Part shown: piece by piece, positions 55,172 to 64,000 of the stretch
How the letters are laid out: each line of letters opens with the position of its first letter
Numbering within the stretch: the stretch's first letter is position 1
Assembly (NCBI RefSeq): GCF_019279795.1
Contig: NC_056731.1
Span: forward strand, 869,601,175-869,665,174
Reading direction: 5' to 3'
DNA from: Protopterus annectens
Taxonomy: Eukaryota > Chordata > Ceratodontiformes > Protopteridae
DNA: 64,000 nt
Position numbers and translations under genes: made by a program
The notes under the pieces: model-generated
The model's input: the letters and a program-made list of their open reading frames with translations, nothing else
Databases searched by the model: none
Told to the model about the DNA's origin: nothing

Positions 55172-56810
55172 GCAGTGAGCTGGAGAGATTGAAGGGATTG
55201 CTGCAGCCCGCCTGACTGATGGATCAGGAGGTCTGGAACTGGGTCCAGGGCTGCTTCAGAAGGTAATGATGCAAGAACGGGAACCAAATTTGTCGAGGCC
55301 AGTAAGGGGCAATGAGGATCATCTCGCATCCCAATGTGGTAGCTTTCTGTATCAATTTGGGAATGAGGGGGAACGGAGGGAATACATAAAGAAGTCCCTG
55401 AGGCCAATCGTAAACTACAGTGTCTCTGGGGGAGTGTCCGGGAAGAGGAAGGAGAGAGAAGAAATTGTTGCACTTGCTGTTGAAGGGGGTGGCAAAAATG
55501 TCGCAGCAAGGCTGACCCCATTTGCGGAAGATTTGGTCCGCCACTGTCTGATTGAGAGACCACTCGTGAGGCATGAGAATTGCTCTGCTCAGCCTGTCCG
55601 CTATAAAGTTGGACTTCCCAGGGATGTACACTGCTATCAGAAACCATTGGGAAGAGATCACCCAATGCCAGAGTCCGAGTGCTTCTCGACATAGGGGGTA
55701 GGACCTGGTTCCGCCCTGCTTGTTGATGTACCACACTACAGACATATTGTTTGTTTGAATTGCAATGGTCCCGGTAGGAAGAGAGTTGTGAAGAGCTTGC
55801 AACACCAAAAGCACAGCCCTCATCTCCAAGACTGATATGCAGATGGTACTCGTGAGGCTGCCAGGTGCCTTGGACTGTTCTGCCCTGAAAATGCACCCCC
55901 CACCCGATCAGGGAGGCATCCATGGTCACCGTAGCCACTGGAGGAGGAAGAGCAAATGGTCTGCCCTGGGGTACTGATGGGGAAACCATCCACCAAGCAA
56001 GTTGGTTTTTGCATGTCTGTGTGATCATTATTTTGTGAGACATTGGAAGTTGCTGGAAAGACCATTGGGTCAACAGCATCCACTGAAGAATCCTCATATG
56101 AAAACGAGCGAGGGGGACTAGTATGACAGCCGCTGCCATGAGACCTAAGGTCTTTAGGATGAATCTGGCCTGAATTTTTTTGCATCCTAATAAGACCTGG
56201 ACATGTTGGCGAATGTCTAGCACTCTGTCTAATGGAAGTCTCGCTGACATGTCCTAAGTTTGCGCCTATAAATGTAATAGACTGACAAGGCGACAATGCA
56301 GAATTTTTGAAATTTATTGTGATGCCTAGTTTGGAGCAAGTTTGGATGGTGTAGTCTCTGGCTCACAGCAGGTGATGCCTGGTGGTTGCAGTAAGGAGCC
56401 AGTCGTCTAAATATGGAAACACCTGGAATCCTTGCTGTCTCAGGTGAGCGGTAACTACTGCCAAACATTTGAACACCCTGGGGGCTGTGGTGAGACCAAA
56501 GGGCAGAGCTCTGAACTGACAATGACTGGCTCCCAGCCGGAAGTGGAGGAATCTTCTGGAGCGTCTGTCCATTTTGATATGGTAGTACGCGTCCTGAAGA
56601 TCTATGGAGCACATCCAATTGTCCTGACCCAGAAAGGGTAAAATGGACTGTAGCGTGACCATCCGGAACTTAGTTCTTTGAACAGACCTGTTTAGTCTTC
56701 TGAGATCCAGAATGGGTCTCCAGTCCCCTGTCTTTTTTGGTACCAAAAAGAACCTAGAGTAAATTTTGGATCCTTGCTGGTCTGCCAGGACTGGCTGGGA
56801 TGGCTCTTTT
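55165..56810 (-). pseudogene. DIRS RT - RNase H - methyltransferase-like region (copy D)
   Basis: ORF 56363-56746 has MVPKKTGDWRPILDLRRLNR, SIDLQDAYYHIKM (motif A), LPFGLTTAPRVF and FPYLDDWLL (motif C). ORF 55165-56250 covers the thumb and RNase H start (TVTMDAS; Met replaces the usual Thr). RNase H and methyltransferase-like parts are in 55224-55829 (IQTNNMSVVWYINKQGGTRS, CCDIFATP, MILIAPYWPRQIWFPFL). In the RNase H, N stands in TNN where other copies have an Asp (SDN/TDN), so a catalytic residue is probably lost. Several frameshifts. Confidence 0.85.
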
Positions 56811-56839
56811 TCTTAGCAGTTTTGAAATTTCTTGAATTG

Positions 56840-58466
56840 CTTGATCCCTTAGATTGGGTGGAACATCTGGAAGGGATTTGTTGGGAACGTAGGGAGTGCG
56901 AAAGAAAGGGATTTTGTAGCTTTCGGATATGATAGACAGTACCAATTTGTCTTGTGTTATACTTTGCCAGGCTTTTGGGTACAGAGATAATCTTCCCCAG
57001 ACTGCTTCCGAAGGTGGACAGCCGGGCAGCACCTCGGGGATGCTGGAAGGGCTTGTCAGAGAAAGATTTTCTTTGGCCCTGAGTTTGCAGACCCCCTCTG
57101 CCCCGAGGGTGGCGTCTATTGTTGTTCCCTCCTCTGCTCCTGGATGGGAACTCTCCACGTGTGTCAGGCACGGCTCCCTGGGGGTTTCTGGAACCACATC
57201 TTGCCACTCTTCTGACCCTTGGGATACGGTCCTGAAGGAGTGGAAAAACGGACTCCCACAGCAGAGAGTGTCTTGCCTTACTGCTCACACCTGGTAAGGG
57301 TATCCTTCACCTGTGGTCCAAAAAGAGCAGAACCATCAAAGGGGGTGTTTGTGAAAGACGCCCTGAAGGGTTCTGCAAAGTTACATAACCGCATCCAGGC
57401 ATGCCTCCTCAAGGCTACGCCTGTGCCTGCGGCCCTACTCACACCATCGGCTGAGTAACAGATGAGCCGCATGGAGGAGTTTACTACCGAATTAAGAGTC
57501 GCCAGCTGGGTGGCACCCTTAGCCTGGACCCCCCGCAGCTGATGGATCTTGAAGGGCATCTCCTAGCTCTTTAATGAGATTCCTCTGAAGGCGGGTAAAG
57601 TGGCACAAGTAGTTCAGCGACCTCATGGAGAAGATCGCTGATGCAAACATCCGCTTCCCATATCTGTCCATCGTCCCAGATTCCTTATTAGGGGGATGGA
57701 CAGACGAAAAAGTTTCAGCCAACTCCTTTTTTGTGGCCGCTGCTACCACCATGGCATCAACAGGAACACCCTTAGTCAGAAATTGCTTGTCTTGTGGTGC
57801 AGTAATAAATTTTGTGGGTCTTCGGGGGAGTTGGTTCCACTGTGTCTGGGGCTGACCACACCTTCCGAGCCACCACAGATATCAGTGGATCGAAAGGCGG
57901 AGACACCCAGGAGGTGGAGGGTTAGGAACCAAACGCGTCCAGGAAGACCGAGAAGAGTGGGATCGGTGACTTTGCTCCTACTGTAACAGAGGTGACCCCG
58001 GAGCCGAGTATATCGACTCTAAGGATGGAGACCTAGAGCGTTTTCGACTCCCGGATGGTTCTGACACCAGAGTCGGGGCCGAGTGGGAGATAGGTACTTC
58101 AATTCCAGTTGGAACCGAAGTTGACTGGGAGATAGGTACTTCGGTTCCAGTCGGAGCCAAAGTTGAAGCAGACGCCACACGCGACGACGGCTCCAAACTG
58201 GGAGCCGGCGGCTTCGTTGGCTTAGAGGGTTTCACTGACTGAACCTTAGCCGGTGACCCTTCAGGTTTGAGCAAACCCCTAAGGATTAGCTTATTCCTAT
58301 GCTCCTGCAGGACTCTTGGACTAAAGACGTGACACACCGAACAAGAGTCCTGCAGGTGTAGGGCGCCCAAACAGTAGACACAAGAGGTGTGACCATCTGT
58401 CAGTGACATCTTCTGACAGCATGAGTCACACTTCTTAAATCCAGATACTTTCGTATCTTTGGACAT
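56840..58466 (-). pseudogene. DIRS Gag, broken (copy D)
   Basis: Start chosen at MSKDTKVSGFKKCDSC (58466), as in copy 1. The Cys finger (KKCDSCCQKMSLTDGHTSC, VYCLGALHLQDSCSVC) is followed by a Pro/Ser linker (57978-58400). After a deletion or shift near 57970, the core appears in 57519-57752 (MVVAAATKKELAETFS, YGKRMFASAIFSMRSLNYL) and 57278-57559 (SSMRLICYSADGVSRAAGTG, RRHAWMRL, FDGSALFGPQVKDTL). The Arg/Gly tail is at about 57050-57200 (SRSRGGNNNRRHPRGRGG). Confidence 0.83.
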
Positions 58467-59056
58467 ACCTGTAAACGGAAAAATCAATTTACAGAGAAAA
58501 AGTCACAAAAGGGAAATAGGTAACTAGTAAAAACACACACACTCAACACAAGTTACCACACCCTAACAGCACACGCACACTATTATCTAAGAAAAGGTAA
58601 TTAGACCTACTAATCTACCACAATTTCTAACAAATAAACTATTACATAAAAACTTGAAACAAGGATTAGCCTCTAACTAAAAATGGCTACCTTTAAGAAT
58701 AGAAATGGGGGAGGGGAAAACTCTCTAACAAGAAAATGAGTTTTCAAGGGAAGGAGACTAAATGCAAATAGCTAACTACAACTACTGAAAGTATACTAAC
58801 TAGCTTAAACACCAACTATAATATAAAATATTTTTATACAATGACAAAATTGAAAAATATGACCTGATCCAGTAAAAGCAACCTCGCAGCAGAAGCGGCA
58901 AACGAGATCTGGGTATCTAGCACCAGGCATAATGGGATATAGTGGGGCCTCTAGCCAGTAAGTAGCTCTCAAGCTTTTGAAGATGGCCGAGTCGGAGCAG
59001 AGGATCGGCTCCGAACCCAACCAGCAAGAATGAAGGCGAGATAGACAACTTAACAT

Positions 59057-59360
59057 CTTACTTTAGGTTAACTCAAGTCTCAGAGTGTGGCTGTCAGTTT
59101 GGGACTTTTGTTCCTGTTAGGAATGTACAATTTCAATATCTGAAGGTGTACATAGTTTTCTTTGTTAGTATTAAGTTACTAGGCTTTAGGGGGGTATTGG
59201 AGTGTTTTTTTTTTTGTTTGAGGGTATTCAATGAAACAAAGTTTTGTAAGCTGTGACATAGGCTCAAATGTATATGACAAAGTTCAACCCGCCAAACAGT
59301 GTGTGTAACACAAAAGCTGAAGCTAGACATTTAACAAAAAAGGTGTTGTATACTTAATAC
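59057..59360 (+). other. LINE spacer upstream of ORF2
   Basis: No coding signal. It lies between the right end of DIRS D and the first codons of the LINE endonuclease. Confidence 0.45.
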
Positions 59361-60714
59361 AATGACATTTTCTTTATGTCTTTAAATGTAAATGGCCTTA
59401 CAAACACAAGCAAGAGAGTAGTGAACTACATTAAAAAGTGTAGAATGCAAATAGCTATGTTACAGGAGACACAATTGGAAATAACTAAACATGTAAATTT
59501 GATAAAGAAAGGTTTTCAGGATGGTTATTCAGCAGAATACATGGGACAAATGAAAAGAGAAGTACTTATAATAACTGCAAGAAGAGCTCCAATAGTGATA
59601 GAAGATAAAAACATAACTGGCAGATTTGTAGTGCTAAGGGGCTAGTGGCAAGGTAGGAGGATTACGCTGGCATGTATTTACATTCCACCTAAAACTGCTA
59701 TAATGGGGGCTTAAGAAAATTCTGTGAGAAATAATTCAGTTTTCGACAAGGATCATTACTTATAGGTGGGGGCTGGAATTTGATTTGCAGCAGTGAAGAT
59801 GTGTCTGGAGGGCCCAGAAGGGAAAATATAACAAAGAGGGTATATTTCTTAAGTAATCTCTAAAAATATTTGGCATGGAAAATGCGAATTCAGTAACAGA
59901 AGTTTGGAGTGAATTTACCTATTATTCTCCAAGATATAAAAAAACGGGCTAGGCTAAACATAGTTTACATTTCACTGGAACATGTACATTTAATTGAATG
60001 TCTTGATACCTACCGAATAGCTATTACTGGCTCATGATATGAAAAAGTTAACATAAAAACACAGGGTAATAAAACAAAAATGAGACACTGGCGCTTTCCC
60101 ACCTAGCTGTTAAGAGGGGAATTTAAGGAATGGGTAGTGGAGATTATTCAGGAGCTGTTAGAGAGGATAGAAGCTTCTGAAAATATAGCTAGGGAGTTGG
60201 ATAAAATTAAGGTCGAGTTTAGAAATGGATGGAAATAAAAGGAAGCTATGTTAAGCAACAAAAAATATTTAGAGGTACTGACAAATGTCAAAAGTATTCC
60301 AGAATGGGGGAATCTTGCAGAAGAGGAGGATCAACTACAGAATGCTAGCCAGAAAATAAGGGATTACTCTCAATAATACGCATGAGCTTAGAAAGACTGC
60401 TGTTAAGCAACTGTTTTTTGATAACACTAGAGCACAAAAACTTTTAGCATAATGACTTGGGCAACAGAAAGTAGAAAGGGCTATTGCCAAACTTAGGGGG
60501 CCTATAACAAAGAAAGTAAAGAGAGATTCTGTAGCGGTATTAGAAATATTTCGAAAATTGTAGGAGTCTTGAAAATCAAGAAAAGATAGAAATGGAAATG
60601 TTTGTGGAAGAAATCAAATATGCCAAGGTTAAAGGTAGATGAGGTTCAGTTACTGACAGACAGGATAGGAGGAGGCGAGACAAAAGTTGTGATGTATAAA
60701 CAATCTACAGGAAA
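59361..60714 (+). pseudogene. L1/Tx1-like ORF2, endonuclease to start of RT
   Basis: FLSLNVNGLTNTSKRVVNYI and MQIAMLQETQLE (59376-59470) are the first two motifs of the APE-type endonuclease (catalytic Asn and Glu). GRFVVLRG follows, then decayed sequence with WTYIPPKTA-like and GGGWNLI-like phrases (59670-59790). At 60690-60714 the frame reads STGKSPGTG, the 'KSPGPDG' segment of the RT fingers. There it is interrupted by a CR1-like fragment. Stops and shifts are frequent from 59645 on. Confidence 0.72.
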
Positions 60715-61661
60715 GTCCCCAGGAACAGGGTCTCCAAAAGGGTCTCATAGGCGGATGCTTGGTGCCAGAGACACGGCCTCAAGTTAAATGCTAAAAAGTG
60801 CATAGTCATCCCCTTTGGGAAAAACAAGGTGCCCACAAATTACCACATAGGTGGTAATCCATTAAGTACGGAAGAAGTAATTAGAGATTTGGGAACCAAC
60901 GTAGATAGTAATCTCTCCTTTGATAATCATGTTGCCAAAGTGGTTAGAAAGACCTTCTATATAGCCCACCTTATCACGAAAGGGTTCGAATCTAGATCAA
61001 GAGAGGTCATTGTGCCCCTCTACTCATCACTCATCAGGCCCATAATTGAATACAATGCCCCTTTTGGGATGTACCTTACCAGACACCTGCAGCAACTGGA
61101 GAGACCCCAAAAGTACCTCACCAAGAGGATCATGGACTACAAACATGTCCTATGCAGCTTGACTAAAGAAACTCCAGCTCTACTCAGTTGCTTACCGCCT
61201 ACTCAGGCGATCTATGCCTGACGTTCAAAGCCATGTCAAACCCAGAATTAATGGACATGCTCCACCTCAAAAAATCCAAGTCCCTTAGAGCTACACGCTA
61301 CAGGGAACTAAACCTCAGCAAAAAAATAAATAGGACATGCTGGAGGGACAGATTCATTTCCCAGAGGCTCCCTTCACTCTGGGATAGAATCCCAATTCAT
61401 GTTAGACATAGCCCCTCGCTGTCCCTCTTCAAGCGAAATTTGGACACGTGGATGGGAAATCGCAAATTCACCCCTGGGATCTCTCCTGTGTCCCTGCTAG
61501 ACAGAGGCACAGTAAACTAATCTTAAAAGGGTACCTTCTATGACCTACTTTAGAGAGGCAGAGTAGGCTAATCTAATAGGGAGGCAGAAGCCAAATACAC
61601 TCTGGCTAGGCTTACAAATGCCCTAGGGCAGATAGCCTAGTATCTACCTATGAACCTATAG
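60715..61661 (+). mobile_element. CR1-like LINE 3' end inserted in the L1/Tx1-like LINE
   Basis: Carries only the RT C terminus: GLKLNAKKCIVIPFGKN (60780-60830), VIRDLGTNVDSNLSFDNHV, PLYSSLIRPIIEYNAPFG and QQLERPQKYLTKRI (60829-61221), then SKSLRATRYRELNL and SLFKRNLDTWMGNRKFTPGI with stop at 61520 (61188-61520). The 3' tail ends TACCTATGAACCTATAG. A one-base shift near 61180-61200 divides the frame. 5'-truncated, typical of target-primed reverse transcription. Confidence 0.8.
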
Positions 61662-63047
61662 TATTCCTGTAGAAGTCTGGAAGCTAGGAGGGAACAAAAC
61701 TGAAAGATCTGGAAGGTCTTTTTCAACAGCATCTTAAAAGGTGGTACCACCGTCCTAGAAGAAAGCAGTGGTGGCTGTAATACCTAAAGAATGTAAAGAT
61801 CCATCAGATCCAGCTTCATACAGGCCCATTTCAATACTAAACCATGACTATAAAGTGTTCATGTCTATAATGGCTAAAAGAATGCCAGCACTGATAGATA
61901 CGGATCAATGTGATTTTGTGAAGGGCGACAAACAGTTGACATTAACAAAAGACTGATGATCCAGAGGGAAGCAGAATGTAAGAAAATACCCTTGTTGATG
62001 GGTGTTAATGCAGAGAAAGCATTTGACAGCGTAAACTGGGATTTTATGAGCAGGGCAATGGAAGCATTTGGATTTCTTGAAATAAATTTAAGGTTGATTA
62101 GGAGAATATATGAGGGATCTGCGGCATAAATTAAGGTGGCTGGGGCGTCTTCTTTCCCCTTTATTTGCATTATATTTAGAACCACTTGCAGAGAAAATGG
62201 ATTCAGAAATTCAAGGATATAATTGGTATGGTAGTCAATAAAAGCTGATTATTTGCAGATGATACTTTGTACCTGACAAAACCAGAAAAATACTTTACAG
62301 TGTTGCGGAACATGTTGAGACAGTTTTGCATCTTTTCGAGATACAAAATTAGTAGCGGTAAATTCTGTACCCACACATGAACTGGTTCAGAAATACCTAT
62401 ATTTATGGGGACATGACAAAATAAAATATTTAGGAGTATGGATTAAAAATTATTCTAGTGTGGCAGCTAAGGACGTGTGGGAAGAGGGTCTATATTAGAT
62501 TATCGAATAGTTAAACGTTCGAACACCATATGGTCAAACTCAAATATTCGAAAATAAAACACCTACCCGAAAGCTTAAGCAGGGGGGCAAGCCCCCATGC
62601 ACTCCCCAAACCCCCACTCTTTAAATATACCAACTCCAAGATCGCACTACAGTGCAGACAATGGAAAACTTCCATTTCCGCACTGTACAGAGATCTCTGT
62701 TGAAATGTTCAGACATTTACATGTTCGATCATATGGTGTGGACCATACGACGTTCGAACATGTAAATGTTAGATAACGTAATATAGATCCGTGGGAGAAG
62801 AATAAACAAATGATAATACAAAAACTGAGAATATGGAAGCTTTGTTATACGGATATAGAGAGTAAGATACAAGCAGTTAAAATATCTTTAGTCTTGTACA
62901 CAGGTCAGGCATAGATTTTTATCAACCACAGAAGTTGTTTTGGGTAGAAAGTAATAAAAAAGCTGAAAGACTGTCTGGGAGGGGAAGATGGCAAGAGTCA
63001 AATGGGATAAGCTGATTCTTCCAGTAGAACAGAGCGGACTGGGATTA
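61662..63047 (+). pseudogene. L1/Tx1-like ORF2, RT part, interrupted by MITE 2
   Basis: Resumes after the CR1-like insert with IPVEVWKLGG, then VAVIPKECKDPSDPASYRPI and SILNHDYKVFMSIMAKRMPA (61768-61956), ending in DQCDF (the 'DQ.GF' of L1-type RTs). VNAEKAFDSVNWDFM (motif A, about 62010-62050) and FADDTLYLTKPEKYF (motif C, about 62255-62300) appear between ORFs in shifted frames. After MITE 2 the frame continues WEKNKQMIIQKLRIWKLCYT, and near 63000-63047 VKWDKLILPVEQSGLGLPNY. Damaged throughout. Confidence 0.75.
62486..62790. mobile_element. Palindromic MITE-like DNA element 2 (about 305 bp)
   Basis: Ends GGGTCTATATTA... and ...TAATATAGATCC are inverted repeats that extend inward (TCGAATAGTTAAACGTTCGAAC with GTTCGAACATGTAAATGTTAGA on the other side). 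The centre has GGGGGGCAAGCCCCC and TAAATATACCAACTCCAAGA, shared with element 1. The flanks GTGGGAAGA and GTGGGAGAA look like a slightly mutated 9-bp duplication. Inserted in frame of the LINE RT. No coding capacity. Confidence 0.75.
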
Positions 63048-63855
63048 CCCAATTATAGGTTCATAGGTTGGTACTAGGCTATCAGCCCAAGGGCCTATAA
63101 AAGCCTAGCCATAACAATTCCCTGGCTATTTCTTCCCACATTATTTGCTTCCCTGGACCCCTGTCTAGCAGGGCAACTGACGTGATCCCTGGGGTGAATT
63201 TCCTTTCTCCCATCCAATCGTCAAGGTTCCTTTTGAAGAGGGCCAAAGAGGCACTCTGCTTGACATGTACGGGCAATCTATTCCAGAGTCTGTGGAGTCT
63301 CTGGGTCAGGAACCTATCCCTCCAGCATGTTTTGTTTATTGTGATAAGGTTTAGATCCCTGGAGCGTGTGGCTCTGAGGCTTTGGGATTTCTTTAAGTGT
63401 AGCATGTCCAACAGCTCTGGGTTTGACATGGCCTCGTATGTTAAGCAGAGATTGCCTTGGAGTAGACTATATGCGACAGAGTATAGATGGAGTTTAAGGT
63501 CAGCGTAGGGCACCTGCTTTAGGCCTGTGATTCTTTTAGTGAGGTATTTCTGCAGCCTTTCCAGTTGTTGCAGATGTCTTGAGAGGTACATACCAAATGG
63601 GGTGTTGTATTCTATAATGGGTCTAATGAGGGATGAGTACAGTGGGACAATGACCTCCTTTTTTTCTGGATGAAAAGCCCTTCGTGATGAGGTGTGCCAC
63701 ACAGAAGGATTTCCTGACTGTTGTGGTGATGTGGTTATTGAAGGTGAGACCACTGTCCACCTGTGTCCCTAAGTCTCTTATCACACTTTCGGTGTTTACT
63801 GTACTGCCACCTATATGGTAATTCACGGATACATGTTTTTTCTCAAAGGGGATAA
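63048..63855 (-). mobile_element. CR1-like LINE 3' end, minus strand, cut by DIRS E
   Basis: Second copy of the family at 60715-61661. The 3' tail CCTATGAACCTATAA is at 63048-63068. ORF 63082-63753 has PLYSSLIRPIIEYNTPFGMY, QQLERLQKYLTKRITGL, SQSLRATRSRDLNL and SLALFKRNLDDWMGERKFTP, ending GLGFYRPLG. ORF 63623-63855 has VNYHIGGSTVNTESVIRDLG and TFNNHITTTVRKSFCVAHLI. Frameshift near 63690. The 5' side stops at 63855, where DIRS E begins. Confidence 0.8.
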
Positions 63856-64000
63856 AGTACAGTTTTGTACCTACCATAAATGTAGATGTTCGAGTGTATA
63901 TACTGCTGCAGTCATCACACTTGGATTATCCTGCCGTCAGGCGGTCCTGCAGTCGGCCGAATCCCAAAGTCTTGGTCCGGCGTCGGTTGTCGTCGCTTCT
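63856..64000 (-). mobile_element. Left end of DIRS copy E (family Y), continues beyond window
   Basis: AGTACAGTTTTGTACCTACC starts at 63856 after flank ...GGGGATAA. Matches DIRS A 32493-32640 and B 37628-37760 (terminal repeat and start of the ICR). Confidence 0.85.

Larger units (their letters stand above)
53730..59056 (-). mobile_element. DIRS copy D (family X), about 5.3 kb
   Basis: Left end AAGAAGTTATGTACC at 53730, right end ...GACAACTTAACAT at 59056, both matching the circle junction in its ICR (reverse complement of about 54138-54160). Full layout: terminal repeat and ICR (53730-54240), recombinase, RT region, Gag, leader, terminal repeat. More complete than DIRS C, with the Gag N terminus present. 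Flanks ATGGATAAG and CTTACTTTAGG show no duplication. Confidence 0.88.
52050..63047 (+). mobile_element. L1/Tx1-like LINE, split by DIRS D, a CR1-like end and MITE 2
   Basis: ORF1 remains at 52080-52760. The ORF2 endonuclease starts at 59361, and ORF2 RT runs at 60600-60714, 61662-62485 and 62791-63047. Both ORFs run the same way in the order expected of one copy, with spacer on each side of DIRS D. That ORF1 and ORF2 belong to the same insertion is an inference. It is cut at 63047 by another CR1-like fragment. Confidence 0.65.

Noticed and set aside
1..64000. CRISPR arrays, operons, bacterial promoters or phage genes
   Set aside because: The window is clearly vertebrate. No regularly spaced direct repeats or prokaryotic gene arrangement were seen.

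Overview
The window looks like an intronic stretch of a large, transposon-swollen vertebrate genome. The host-gene anchor is one 170-bp exon on the minus strand (20026-20195). Its translation matches the N-terminal part of JARID2, the PRC2 cofactor, and it has good splice sites on both sides. No other exon was recognised, so JARID2 introns seem to fill most or all of the 64 kb. By eye about 80% of the window is mobile-element sequence, mainly DIRS-type tyrosine-recombinase retrotransposons and Penelope-like elements (PLEs). It also holds a Dong/R4-like LINE, an L1/Tx1-like LINE, CR1-like LINE ends, tRNA-derived SINEs and palindromic MITE-like elements. DIRS abundance together with PLEs, R4 and Tx1 points to an amphibian with a large genome (caecilian or salamander). 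The species cannot be fixed from this sequence.

Layout. 1-9621: a DIRS (1-5978, left end outside the window), then a PLE (to about 7945), then the gag end of another DIRS (to 9621). This is best read as DIRS inserted in PLE inserted in DIRS. 9622-12416: single-copy-looking intron. 12417-17552: a DIRS (G) carrying a second DIRS (H) and a 500-N assembly gap. 17553-21190: intron with the JARID2 exon. 21191-46900: one R4-like LINE copy on the minus strand, split into three parts by two insertion stacks. Stack 1 is DIRS C (22473-32101), whose terminal repeat holds a head-to-head palindromic PLE (22519-27370) with a 14-bp target duplication. Stack 2 is a second palindromic PLE (32183-44592, 14-bp target duplication) that holds DIRS A (32493-43535), which holds DIRS B (37628-43117). 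46900-52050: intron with a SINE and a 411-bp MITE. 52050-63047: an L1/Tx1-like LINE cut by DIRS D (53730-59056), a CR1-like 3' end and a second MITE. 63048-64000: another CR1-like fragment cut by the start of DIRS E.

Two DIRS families are present. Family X (copies 1, C, D) has termini of the type GAAGTTATGTACC...TTAACAT. Family Y (A, B, E, F, G, H) has termini AGTACAGTTNTGTAC...GAACAT. Both run, from right to left on the minus strand, terminal repeat, Gag, RT-RNase H-methyltransferase-like, tyrosine recombinase, internal complementary region, terminal repeat. All copies are damaged. DIRS B is the best preserved, with an uninterrupted Gag of about 577 residues. The nesting gives a relative age order, and several interrupted reading frames can be followed across the insertions, which fixes the boundaries to the base. 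All protein identifications come from reading translations and recalling family motifs; no database search was run.
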